The notes under the pieces were generated by a model, which did not search any database, was not told where the DNA came from, and was given only the letters and a program-made list of their open reading frames with translations. The position numbers and the translations under genes were made by a program. From Armatimonadota bacterium (lineage in GTDB: Bacteria; Armatimonadota; Fimbriimonadia; Fimbriimonadales; Fimbriimonadaceae): a stretch of DNA of 64,000 nt. Below, piece by piece: positions 49,733 through 58,112 of the stretch. The stretch covers positions 146,294-210,293 of the forward strand of contig JAFDWU010000005.1 of NCBI GenBank assembly GCA_018268315.1, written 5' to 3'. How positions within the stretch are numbered: the stretch's first letter is position 1; every line of letters begins with the position of its first letter.

Positions 49733-51136
49733 ATGAAGCGGCTGCTCCAACTTGTAACCGTTCTCGCGCTTGTTCCGTTTCTGCTTGGCCAGCGCCCCGC
49801 CGCCAAAATCGCTATCGGCGACTTCCTGACCGTGGTTATCACCACGGATACCAAGCCGATGGAGATTGGGGGCGTTTACGAAGTGCTGGTGGACGGCGCG
49901 ATCTATGGGCCAGGATTCGGACGGCTATCGGCAGTAGGCAAGACAGTTGATCAGGCGCAGTCCGAGATTCGGGTGCGGCTATCCAATTACGTAAAGCCCA
50001 AAAACGTTTTTCTCTACCTTTCACACCAAAAGCAGCGCATTGTGTACGTGGTTGGGCAGAGCCTAACTTCGGCGGCGCTGACGGTTCCAGGTGGTGGCCC
50101 GGGAGCCTTGCCTCTTCAGGACAAGATGACTCTGCGCCAAGCGCTTGGCGTTACCAATCTTGGCCTGGATGTCGACCTGCTTGAACTCCAACTATTTCGG
50201 GACGGGCGTCAAATTGTAAAGGGCCGGGTTTCAGATTTGCTGTCCAATGATTCGCAGCCAGCAAACCAGCTCCTGGAGCCAAACGACGTCATCACCGTTC
50301 TTCCCATCGAAGTTGCCCGCGTTTGGGTTTCCGGAATTGTTCGCAATCCAGGGCGTATTGCCGTTCCTGCCGGCAGCGGCATTTATGAAGCCCTCACCGC
50401 TAGCGGCGGACTCGCCGTTCCCGATCGAGAGTCAGAGACCAAGCTTGTTTTGCATCGCGGAGATAAGATATTTGAGTTTCCCACGAGGCGCACGGGGGCA
50501 GAGGACTTCAAGGTCGAGTCGGGAGATTCTCTAAGCGTTGTCGACAAGGTGCGGTTCGAGATTGAAGTTGGCGGCGAGGTGGCTAAACCAGGGTCTTATG
50601 TTGTTGACGATTCAACTTCGGTGCTCGCGGCAATCACGAAAGCCGGGGGGCCAACGAAGGAGGGAACGCTCCAGTACGTGCTCGTTAAGCATGGCGGTGA
50701 GACGAACCAATACGACATTAGCGCTCCCGTTGTCGGCGGCGCGGAGCCGAACATTAAGCTACAGTCCGGCGATCTGGTCTATGTGAGGCGTAATGAAAAG
50801 GTCGCTTACGTCTTTGGCCTTGTAAACCGCCCCGGTAGGCTAACCCTTGAGGATCGGCGCGACTACCGAGCGACCGACGCTCTCGCGCTTGCAGGCGGTA
50901 TCGCAAACGGCGGTGGCCTCAGGCGTGTTTACCTTCTAAGAACCGACAAGAACGGCAAGTACAACTCGGTGATGTTCAACCTCGATGAGTACCTCAAAGA
51001 CGGCAAGATCGCCGCGAATCCAGAGATTCATTCTGGCGACGCCCTCTTCTTCACCGATTCACGTAGTCTTCCGCTCGACCTCGTCACGAGTACGCTTTCG
51101 AGCCTCGTCTTGATCACAACCCTCTTTAAGAAATGA
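49733..51136 (+). CDS. Polysaccharide export protein with SLBB domains (Wza-like)
   Basis: 467 residues with a signal peptide (about 1-19, ending FLLG-Q). It starts with a Poly_export block (KIAIGDFLTVVITTD, VLVDGAIYGPGFGRLSAVGKT) followed by several SLBB repeats (VARVWVSGIVRNPGRIAVPAG, RFEIEVGGEVAKPGSYVVDD, VAYVFGLVNRPGRLTLED). It should form the outer membrane exit for exopolysaccharide. No lipobox is visible, unlike classic Wza. First gene of a five-gene operon in which every junction overlaps by 4 nt. Confidence 0.88.
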   Translation: MKRLLQLVTVLALVPFLLGQRPAAKIAIGDFLTVVITTDTKPMEIGGVYEVLVDGAIYGPGFGRLSAVGKTVDQAQSEIRVRLSNYVKPKNVFLYLSHQKQRIVYVVGQSLTSAALTVPGGGPGALPLQDKMTLRQALGVTNLGLDVDLLELQLFRDGRQIVKGRVSDLLSNDSQPANQLLEPNDVITVLPIEVARVWVSGIVRNPGRIAVPAGSGIYEALTASGGLAVPDRESETKLVLHRGDKIFEFPTRRTGAEDFKVESGDSLSVVDKVRFEIEVGGEVAKPGSYVVDDSTSVLAAITKAGGPTKEGTLQYVLVKHGGETNQYDISAPVVGGAEPNIKLQSGDLVYVRRNEKVAYVFGLVNRPGRLTLEDRRDYRATDALALAGGIANGGGLRRVYLLRTDKNGKYNSVMFNLDEYLKDGKIAANPEIHSGDALFFTDSRSLPLDLVTSTLSSLVLITTLFKK

Positions 51137-52464
51137 CATCGACAACCGACGAACTCGACCTTAGAGATGCCTTTAGAACTGCCGCTAAACGCTGGCCGGT
51201 TGTGCTTGGGACGGCGCTAATATTCGCCGTAGTGGGTGTGCTTTACACGGCCATCGTGAAGCCGGTTTACCAAGCGAAAGCAACCCTCTACTTCCCTTCG
51301 CGCTCATCCGGTCTCAGCTTGCTTGGCCTCGGTGGCGACACCGCAAGTTCTAACCTCGGCGCCGCTCTGCTTGGGCAGGCCTCTGGCACGCCAATCAAAG
51401 TGTTTCGCGCGTTCCTTGAAAGCGAACGCACGATGACAACGTTGAAGACCTCCACGAATCTTTCGCGGAAGCAGATCGAGGACATGCGCCGCTTTGATGA
51501 GCAGCAGGCGGCCAACACGCTTTCAATCTCCGCCGAGGATGAAGATCCAAAGCTGGCTTTGAAAGTCGTGCAGCTGCACATTTCTTCGCTCCGCGCCATC
51601 AACCGAGATGTATCGCTCGACCCGATGGCGGATGACGCCAAGGTGGTACAAAAGAAGCTCGATGACCATAAGAAAACCCTTGCCGACATCGAAGAGCAAT
51701 ACCGTCAATTCCAGCTCAAGCAGGTCTCGGCGCCAAGCGTGGTTTCCTCTCAAGGGCAGGGGATTGTCGCAACCGGTACCCACTGGTACGAGATGTTGAA
51801 GGAACTGGAGCTTCAGCGGACCAAAATCGATGCCGCGCTCAGTTCGGTTACCCAGCGTTTGGCGAAGGACTCCACCGCCGGCTCGAAGCTTCCCAACAAT
51901 CTGCCGGGGGACGAGAAGCTCCGCGAAACGCTGAAGACGGCCCAGTTGGAGCTGCTGGTGCGAGAGCAAGATCAGGGGCCGGACCTCCCTGCCGTCAAGG
52001 AACTGAAGGCTAAGATCAAGGTACTTCAGGATCAGATCGCCGCGATGGCCAAAGAGTATTACCAAAGCGTTGCCGCCGGCAATCTGGACCCGACCGAGCC
52101 AATCGGAAGCAGCGGCTCGGCAAGCGAGTATTCCGGACTCGTCGCCCGCAAGGCGGCGGTAGAAGCCCAGCTAGCTGCCGTACACACGATGGTTCACGTC
52201 GCGCCTGGGGAATCAATTGAGCTAACCCGGCTTCTGAGGCAAATTGGATTGGAGACAAGCCTCGTCCAGCAGCTGAGCCTGCAAGCGGAAGCGGGCAAGC
52301 TCCAGGCGCTGCGCGACCCGAACAAGTGGAACATCCTCGATGAGCCGCAGATCGCTGAGCTTCCGGTGAACAAGCATTACACGCGGATGGCCATTCTCAC
52401 CGGGATCGTCGGCCTCTTCGTCGGCATGCTTTTGGCATTGAGGCAAGCCGGTAGGGCCGCGTGA
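51133..52464 (+). CDS. Chain-length determinant (Wzz-family) protein
   Basis: 443 residues. A Wzz domain begins after a short cytosolic start (LRDAFRTAAKRWPVVLGTALIF, first membrane helix about 22-42, then KPVYQAKATLYFPSRSSG). A long helical periplasmic region with coiled-coil segments spans about 150-390, and the second membrane helix is at about 415-435 (LTGIVGLFVGMLLALRQ). There is no Walker kinase domain, so a tyrosine kinase, if any, is encoded elsewhere. Co-polymerase setting chain length with the Wzy two genes downstream. Confidence 0.85.
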   Translation: MTSTTDELDLRDAFRTAAKRWPVVLGTALIFAVVGVLYTAIVKPVYQAKATLYFPSRSSGLSLLGLGGDTASSNLGAALLGQASGTPIKVFRAFLESERTMTTLKTSTNLSRKQIEDMRRFDEQQAANTLSISAEDEDPKLALKVVQLHISSLRAINRDVSLDPMADDAKVVQKKLDDHKKTLADIEEQYRQFQLKQVSAPSVVSSQGQGIVATGTHWYEMLKELELQRTKIDAALSSVTQRLAKDSTAGSKLPNNLPGDEKLRETLKTAQLELLVREQDQGPDLPAVKELKAKIKVLQDQIAAMAKEYYQSVAAGNLDPTEPIGSSGSASEYSGLVARKAAVEAQLAAVHTMVHVAPGESIELTRLLRQIGLETSLVQQLSLQAEAGKLQALRDPNKWNILDEPQIAELPVNKHYTRMAILTGIVGLFVGMLLALRQAGRAA

Positions 52465-53750
52465 AACGCACGTTTGGGGCGACGCTAGCGGTAACGCTTG
52501 CCACCCTCGGCCTCAACTTTATCGCGACGCTTTGGCAGGCCCAAGTTCTTGGGCGGGATTATCGCGGCGTGGTTGCCGCCATCAACAACATTCCCACGAT
52601 GGCGTTCATCGTGGCCACGTTTGGCCTCACGTCATCGGCGGCATACTTCTCGGGCAAGGATAGAGAGAGCCTGGCCAAAACGGTCACCACCATTTCCCTT
52701 TCGCTTTTCGTTTGGTCGATACCCGTTACGCTTGCGCTGCACTTTGGCCTGCCCGTGCTGCTTCACGCCCAAACTGAGCGAACTCGCCAAATGGCGGATC
52801 TCTTCCTGCTCAGCGTGCCGCTTCAGTTCATCGGCAACATCCCGCTTGCCGCGATCCAGGGCATCGGGGAGCTTAAGATTTGGAATGTGCTGCGGCTACT
52901 TGGCCCGTTGGCGCTGTTTGCGGCGGCGATAGCGGCGATATACAACCGCACCGACCCTCTTTACTCCTTGGTGATCTACTCGCTTAGCGCGCTAACGCTT
53001 GTCGTGCTGGTCAACTGGATCGCGCTTTTCCGGCTCTGCCCCGGACCATATCGCTTCGATCTCGGCATCTTGCGCCCCTTGCTGCATTACGGGATCCCGA
53101 GCGGCCTTGCGATCCTTCCCGCCCAGATGAACCTCCGGCTTGACCAAGTGGTCATGGCCTCCATCCTCAGCTCATCGGCGCTTGGGGTTTACAGCATCGC
53201 GGTGGCATGGTCCTCGCTTATCATTCCGGTATTCGCGGCGGTTGGACAGGTAACTTTTCCGCAATTGGTAGCGCTAAGCGAGAAGGAGGAGCAGGTGGCG
53301 ATGCTGAGGCGGCGCGTAGGCGCTGCGCTGGCCTTTGGTTTTGTTTCAGCGTTGATTCTTGCCGCCTTGACTCCGCTGCTCCCAAAGATATTCGGACAGG
53401 GCTTTTCCAAAGCGGTACCGATGGCGCTGATCCTTATCTGCGCGAACATCTGCGTAGGCTTAAACACCATGCTGGAGGAGGCATTCCGTGGCATGGGGTT
53501 GCCCAAGCGACCGATGGTCGCCGAGCTAACCGGTCTTGGTTTCATGGTCGTGCTTCTGGCGCTTCTGCTTAAGCCGATGGCGGGCTACGGCGCTTCGATT
53601 GCCTCATTCGTCAGCTACGGGGCAGCGCTTGCCGTGCTGCTTCACTACTTGAAGCAGGATTCCGGCGTCTCGGCGGTCGCCCTACTCAAGCCCGATTTCC
53701 GCAACCTGCGCGCGCCGATGGCGATGCTCGCCGCAAGGAGCAAGCAATGA
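52461..53750 (+). CDS. Polysaccharide flippase (Wzx-like, MOP superfamily)
   Basis: 429 residues with about twelve to fourteen hydrophobic helices. The opening LAVTLATLGLNFIATLWQAQVLGRDYRGVVAA is typical of Wzx-type flippases, and the repeat LGVYSIAVAWSSLIIPVFAAVGQV lies midway (positions given loosely). It moves undecaprenyl-linked repeat units across the inner membrane. Its start overlaps the Wzz stop and its stop overlaps the Wzy start, each by 4 nt. Confidence 0.87.
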   Translation: MKRTFGATLAVTLATLGLNFIATLWQAQVLGRDYRGVVAAINNIPTMAFIVATFGLTSSAAYFSGKDRESLAKTVTTISLSLFVWSIPVTLALHFGLPVLLHAQTERTRQMADLFLLSVPLQFIGNIPLAAIQGIGELKIWNVLRLLGPLALFAAAIAAIYNRTDPLYSLVIYSLSALTLVVLVNWIALFRLCPGPYRFDLGILRPLLHYGIPSGLAILPAQMNLRLDQVVMASILSSSALGVYSIAVAWSSLIIPVFAAVGQVTFPQLVALSEKEEQVAMLRRRVGAALAFGFVSALILAALTPLLPKIFGQGFSKAVPMALILICANICVGLNTMLEEAFRGMGLPKRPMVAELTGLGFMVVLLALLLKPMAGYGASIASFVSYGAALAVLLHYLKQDSGVSAVALLKPDFRNLRAPMAMLAARSKQ

Positions 53751-55102
53751 CCTATCGCGGACGCAGGCTGATGACCGGCTTCAGCGCGGTGGGATTGTGC
53801 GTGTTCCTGGCGTTCGGGCCATATCTTGGGCCGGTTCGGTTTGAGCAGGTCGGCATTTATCTATCTCTCGTTGCCCTGGCCTTCGCAGGCTCGCTTGGCA
53901 AGCTGACACTGCACCGCTCCACGATGGCCGTCATCGGCCTGTGGCTGTTCATTCTTGCCCTCGCCACCGCCAACACTATGGCCGCGATGCAGGCGCGCGA
54001 GACCGCGATCACCGTTCCCGCCTTCACCCTCCTTGATCTGCCCAGTGCAATCGGCCTCAAGAATCTATTCGGGGGCCTCGACAACTTCCTTCTGCCGATG
54101 GCGGTGATCGCCATTGTCGGCATCGCTTGCCAGCGTGTGCCGGAAGATCAGCGCCAACGCCTGTTAGATGCCGGAGTTTTGGCGATCCTGATTTGCCTCT
54201 GCCTCAACTCGCTGTTCGCCTTATCCATTGCGTTGCAGCCCGAAAGGCTGCTGCCCGTAGCTTCCTATTTCTGGCCGAGCGGCGGCGGACCTTCCGTCGC
54301 CCTTGCCGCCCTTGCTCAGCAGCGCATCGGGGGCGCGTTCAACCAACCGGGTGAGGCAGGCAGCGCCTACTCGCTGGGCCTCATCCTATGGATGTACCGC
54401 TACCGCAACGGCGTGGGCAGGCCGTGGGCGCAGGGCGTTATGGCGCCTCTGCTTCTGCTCGGCGCGATTCTGTGCAGCAGTAAAATCGTCTTCCTGGCGG
54501 GCTTTCCGCTTGCGCTCATCTACTATTTCCTGCATTCCGAGACTCGCGGCGTAACCCGTCGGTACCGCCGGACCGTCTTCCTCGTCATCGCCGCCTGCTT
54601 TGCGATGGCGATTCCCGCCGCGCTGGTCGTGCTTTCCAACGGCAATTACCTCACGCAGTTCAGTCTGTTCATGGATAGCCTGCGCTCTGGCAGCCTGCTT
54701 GAGGCGCTGACCGGCGGGCGAGTGGGAGGCGGCAGCAGCGAAAGCTCCGTCCTCACCTTCTATTTCGATGAGATCATGAAGAAGAGTCCGCTGTTCGGGC
54801 TTGGCTTTGGCTCCCTCAGCGCCTACGATAGCGCCTACATCCACATCCTCGCGCTGGCGGGGCTGGTGGGGGTGGCGGCATACCTGGCGATGCTGGCAAT
54901 TGTCGCCTATCGCTTCATGGCCCCTAGCGAACCCGCCCGCCTTGGCCTCATGATAATCGTGATGGTTGTTCTTGCGGGTACGGGCATGCCGGTTCTGGTT
55001 CAGAACCGGGTCGGTTCGCTCGTCATCTTCTGCCTTGCCCTTGCGTGGAAGCTCACCCCGCCGCTGCCTCAGCGCTCGCCCGTTTCGGAGGCGGTGGTTT
55101 GA
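53747..55102 (+). CDS. O-antigen ligase/polymerase-like protein (Wzy type)
   Basis: 451 residues with about ten to twelve membrane helices and one large outer loop (about 185-220, containing GGAFNQPGEAG). FGLGFGSLSAYDSAYIHILALAG near 350-370 is the Wzy_C/RfaL-type motif region with a conserved His. It joins repeat units into polymer or ligates them. The low direct sequence conservation of this family means polymerase versus ligase rests on the operon context. Overlaps both neighbours by 4 nt (ATGA upstream, TTGA downstream). Confidence 0.82.
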   Translation: MTYRGRRLMTGFSAVGLCVFLAFGPYLGPVRFEQVGIYLSLVALAFAGSLGKLTLHRSTMAVIGLWLFILALATANTMAAMQARETAITVPAFTLLDLPSAIGLKNLFGGLDNFLLPMAVIAIVGIACQRVPEDQRQRLLDAGVLAILICLCLNSLFALSIALQPERLLPVASYFWPSGGGPSVALAALAQQRIGGAFNQPGEAGSAYSLGLILWMYRYRNGVGRPWAQGVMAPLLLLGAILCSSKIVFLAGFPLALIYYFLHSETRGVTRRYRRTVFLVIAACFAMAIPAALVVLSNGNYLTQFSLFMDSLRSGSLLEALTGGRVGGGSSESSVLTFYFDEIMKKSPLFGLGFGSLSAYDSAYIHILALAGLVGVAAYLAMLAIVAYRFMAPSEPARLGLMIIVMVVLAGTGMPVLVQNRVGSLVIFCLALAWKLTPPLPQRSPVSEAVV

Positions 55103-55725
55103 AGCCGCTTTATCTATTTGGGGCGGGGAGCCAGGCGAAGGTGCTTTGGGAGTTTCTGCGCGATGAGTTCTCGCTAGTGGCGATTCTGAACGACTTCCCC
55201 GCCGAGAGCCCAATTCCCGGGGTGCCGGTTCTGGAATTTGATAAGGCTTCCTCACAACTGGATACCAGCGCGCACTTTGCCGTCTCCATCGGCAACCACC
55301 ACGGCCGTCCGCGCGTGAAGAAGCACGAGGCTTTGATTTCTTTGGGTCTCTCTCCGGTAATTGCCCGCCATCCACTTGCGCAGACCGCGCGCGGGGTTTC
55401 GATTGGAGAAGGCTGCCAGCTACTGGCGATGAGCTTTGCCGCCGTCGATTGCCATCTGGGTCGTCAGGTGATTTTGAATACCGCGTGCTCGATCGACCAT
55501 GAGTGTGTTCTTGCCGACGGCGTGCATATCGGGCCGGGGGCAAGGGTGGCGGGTCGGGTGAAGATTGGCGCGGGGAGTTTTCTGGGCACGGGGGCGATCG
55601 TGCTGCCCGACTTGATCATCGGCGAGGACTGCATCATCGGCGCAGGGGCGGTGGTGACCAAGGATATCGCCGACGGCGCCGTAGTCGCCGGCAACCCGGC
55701 GCGGGTCATTCGGCGCATTCGCTGA
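55099..55725 (+). CDS. NeuD/PglD-family sugar O/N-acyltransferase
   Basis: 208 residues from the TTG at 55099, which overlaps the previous stop as TTGA with GGAGG 7 nt upstream. An N-terminal Rossmann-like domain (PLYLFGAGSQAKVLWEFL) is followed by left-handed beta-helix hexapeptide repeats (about 105-200: IDHECVLADGVHIGPGARV, VKIGAGSFLGTGAIVLP, IIGEDCIIGAGAVVTKDI). The catalytic His of this family is probably in CSIDHE. It adds an acyl group to a sugar nucleotide or glycan building block. An earlier ATG at 55045 lies in the Wzy gene and is rejected. Confidence 0.87.
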   Translation: MKPLYLFGAGSQAKVLWEFLRDEFSLVAILNDFPAESPIPGVPVLEFDKASSQLDTSAHFAVSIGNHHGRPRVKKHEALISLGLSPVIARHPLAQTARGVSIGEGCQLLAMSFAAVDCHLGRQVILNTACSIDHECVLADGVHIGPGARVAGRVKIGAGSFLGTGAIVLPDLIIGEDCIIGAGAVVTKDIADGAVVAGNPARVIRRIR

Positions 55726-55784
55726 GGCGACATGAATTCGACATAAACTTGCAAGATTGCTGTATTCTGGACCTGAGTCGGAAT

Positions 55785-56237
55785 ATGGTACTAAGAAAAG
55801 CGACCTTGAACCAGTGCATCGCAGTAATTGCACTAGTCCCGATAGTCGCAGGTTGCGGCGGCCAGCAATCCCCTGCGAAGCTTCGGGTGGTCATCCCCGT
55901 TCATTTCCGAGGCCTGCTTTACTTTCCTGCCGAAGGCAAGCCAGTCCCCGGAGAACTAACGGTCACATTTGACGAGAAAGGCAAGACGGATACCCCGTAC
56001 GATGTGCTTGGACGAACTTCGTCTATTTCGGTTTATAGCACTAGCGGCGATAAGATCCCGCAAGACGTGGAGCGGACGGTAGGAGAGCACTCGATTGCAT
56101 TTAGGTGGGCGGCGGGCTACACCACGCAACTACCAGACGGGCACAAATATACGTGCGTCACGGTCGGAACGAAGAGCGACGCCAACTACAGCCGCCATGG
56201 AGTGTTTCAGTCCGACCCTGATGAAGTAGTAAAGTAA
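55785..56237 (+). CDS. Small lipoprotein, function unknown
   Basis: 150 residues from the ATG at 55785. An N-terminal signal with lipobox IVAGC (about residues 18-22) is followed by a compact beta-rich domain (KLRVVIPVHFRGLLYFPAEG, GELTVTFDEKGKTD, HSIAFRWAAGYTTQLPDG) with no motif I recognise. The longer reading frame that extends back to 55503 runs through the acyltransferase gene in another phase and is not coding. It stands 59 nt after the exopolysaccharide operon and may or may not be part of it. Confidence 0.7.
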   Translation: MVLRKATLNQCIAVIALVPIVAGCGGQQSPAKLRVVIPVHFRGLLYFPAEGKPVPGELTVTFDEKGKTDTPYDVLGRTSSISVYSTSGDKIPQDVERTVGEHSIAFRWAAGYTTQLPDGHKYTCVTVGTKSDANYSRHGVFQSDPDEVVK

Positions 56238-56294
56238 GGGCCAGCGACTCAATGCCCGATAGCTGCTTGACGTAGGAAAAGGAAGTAACCCAGC

Positions 56295-56804
56295 ATGGCT
56301 TCTAAAGGACTTCAGTGCAAAGCTTGCGGCAGGGTCAGCGAACCTGACAACCGGTTCTGCAAATACTGCGGCTACGTCTTTCCAGAAAACCCAGCTTCCA
56401 ATCCATCGACATTGTTCTTTCGGACGCCGGAAGATGTGGAGAACTTTCGTGCGGCTGAGCAGGCAATTGTGAGGACCGCGAACAAGAGACTCGCTTACGG
56501 CAAGTTAATCCACGCATTCGGACTGCTATTGATGGTAGTAGCTTGGTTTTCTCCTTTCGAAACCGCAAGATTTAACTCGCCTTTTTATACGCTATGGGGC
56601 TACATAATTTGGTCGTCCGGCCTATTTGTTGGAGCAGTCGTAGCACTTGGGAGTGTTTTCTGGGGCTGCAGGGATCCTCGCCCGTTCATTTCCCCTAACA
56701 TGGATTGGGTTGCAATCTTCCTGTTGACGCCGAGGTTTCGCGCAAGGGAAGCTCGATTAACCGAGCCTAGTCTTGCTGACGGTGATGCGTCCGCAACCTC
56801 CTAG
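56295..56804 (+). CDS. Zinc-ribbon membrane protein
   Basis: 169 residues. The N terminus is a zinc ribbon, LQCKACGRVSEPDNRFCKYCGY (two CxxC knuckles at about 7-10 and 20-23). Two membrane helices follow at about 75-92 and 98-120. The tail is short and polar. AAGGAAG lies before the ATG. Such ribbon-plus-helices proteins are common and mostly uncharacterised; a protein-protein or nucleic acid contact at the membrane is possible. Confidence 0.72.
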   Translation: MASKGLQCKACGRVSEPDNRFCKYCGYVFPENPASNPSTLFFRTPEDVENFRAAEQAIVRTANKRLAYGKLIHAFGLLLMVVAWFSPFETARFNSPFYTLWGYIIWSSGLFVGAVVALGSVFWGCRDPRPFISPNMDWVAIFLLTPRFRAREARLTEPSLADGDASATS

Positions 56805-56837
56805 TCAGGAGCCCAAGCTGGACTTGAATCACCCTAT

Positions 56838-58112
56838 CTAAAGACTCTCCAGCCCTTCCCCGCGCTCAAGCGCAGCGGCGAATGCATGCGCCTGCGCAGC
56901 GGGCGTTAAGCGGCTCTCCGCCATCGCCCGGCAGCCCTCCCGCAACTTAGCAAGCCCCTCAGCATCCGCACACAACACCGAGCGCAAGCCACAAGCCAAG
57001 TCCTCAACATCCCCCAGGCGCGCCCGATACCCCGTCTCGCCGGACACCACCAAATCCTTCCCCACCCCCATATCAAAACAAACCACCGGCGTGCCGGACA
57101 TGATGCTCTCGTTGATCATCAGCGGACCCGAGTCCTCGATGGAGGGGCAGACGAACGCATCCGCTGCCCGATACATGGTCGCCAGCGCCTTGCGGTCCAG
57201 GTAACCCATGTGCCGCGACTCAAAGGGCAAATCCCCCGGCAACGCCGAGCCGCCCGCGTAGGCCAGAAACGGCTTAACCGGAAAATCCATCCCCTTCAGC
57301 CGAGACAAAGCATCCAGCAGCAACTGCATCCCCTTGCGCTTCTCGTGCAGATGCTGGGCGCCGAAGAACAAAACGCGCGCATCCGAAGGTAAACCAAGCG
57401 ACTGCCGCGCCGCGCTTTGCGCCAGCTCCGGGAAATCCTTGGGCGAGATCGCGATCGGAATCCGCGCCATGCGCGCGCCCTTCCAAATCGAAGCAGCCTT
57501 GATCTGATCCGAGCAGTGCCCGCTTGGCGAAACAATAATTGGCGACATGGAAGCAACCGCCGCCTGCCGCGCCTGCCATTGCCGCCGGCTCATGTCGTTC
57601 TCCTTGCGGGATTTAATCGCCGGGCAGTGACCGCACTGCTTCTCATATCCCCGGCACGAGTAGGCGTAGTGGCAGCCGCCGGTGATCACCGCCATATCCA
57701 TCATGTAAACCACCACCTGGCAGCCGCAAAGCTTATGCAGCTCGGCAAGCAGAGAGAACGAGGCAAAGTAGTCGGTCCACAGCGCAATGACGGCATCCGG
57801 CTTAAACGGCAACTGGGCAAGCAAATGCGCCGCGGAAGGTGTTCCAAAGCGCCACTCGGGAATGAAGGTCGGGTCTTCCTTTTCGCTCTTCCAAAAACGG
57901 TCCGCCAAGGTCTTGCGCATGGCTCGCTTTACAAACAGCGCCCGCTGAGAGGGCGGAGTGATCTTGACCAGCAGGCTGTCCGCGCCTTCCGGCAGCTTAT
58001 CGCCAACCGCCACGCACGTCTCATGCCCCAGTTCGGCCAAAGAATGGGCAAGGGTCAGCGCGACGGAGCCGGTGCTGCCGTACGGCCACGTATTGAGGAT
58101 GGCGATTTTCAC
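56838..58112 (-). CDS. Glycosyltransferase, GT4 type
   Basis: 424 residues, GT-B fold. The N-terminal half opens KIAILNTWPYGSTGSVALTLAHSLAELGH, the acceptor side of GT4 enzymes, and has an unusual Cys-rich insert (GGCHYAYSCRGYEKQCGHC). The C-terminal half carries RVLFFGAQ, HMGYLDRKALATMY, then ADAFVCPSIEDSGPLMINESIM with the E-x7-E motif that holds the nucleotide sugar. It probably adds one sugar of the exopolysaccharide repeat unit. It overlaps the aminotransferase gene by 4 nt and faces the export operon. Confidence 0.88.
   Translation of the reverse strand: MKIAILNTWPYGSTGSVALTLAHSLAELGHETCVAVGDKLPEGADSLLVKITPPSQRALFVKRAMRKTLADRFWKSEKEDPTFIPEWRFGTPSAAHLLAQLPFKPDAVIALWTDYFASFSLLAELHKLCGCQVVVYMMDMAVITGGCHYAYSCRGYEKQCGHCPAIKSRKENDMSRRQWQARQAAVASMSPIIVSPSGHCSDQIKAASIWKGARMARIPIAISPKDFPELAQSAARQSLGLPSDARVLFFGAQHLHEKRKGMQLLLDALSRLKGMDFPVKPFLAYAGGSALPGDLPFESRHMGYLDRKALATMYRAADAFVCPSIEDSGPLMINESIMSGTPVVCFDMGVGKDLVVSGETGYRARLGDVEDLACGLRSVLCADAEGLAKLREGCRAMAESRLTPAAQAHAFAAALERGEGLESL

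Noticed and set aside
55503..55784. An N-terminal extension of the small lipoprotein
   Set aside because: It overlaps the acyltransferase gene in another phase; a lipobox signal begins exactly at the ATG at 55785.
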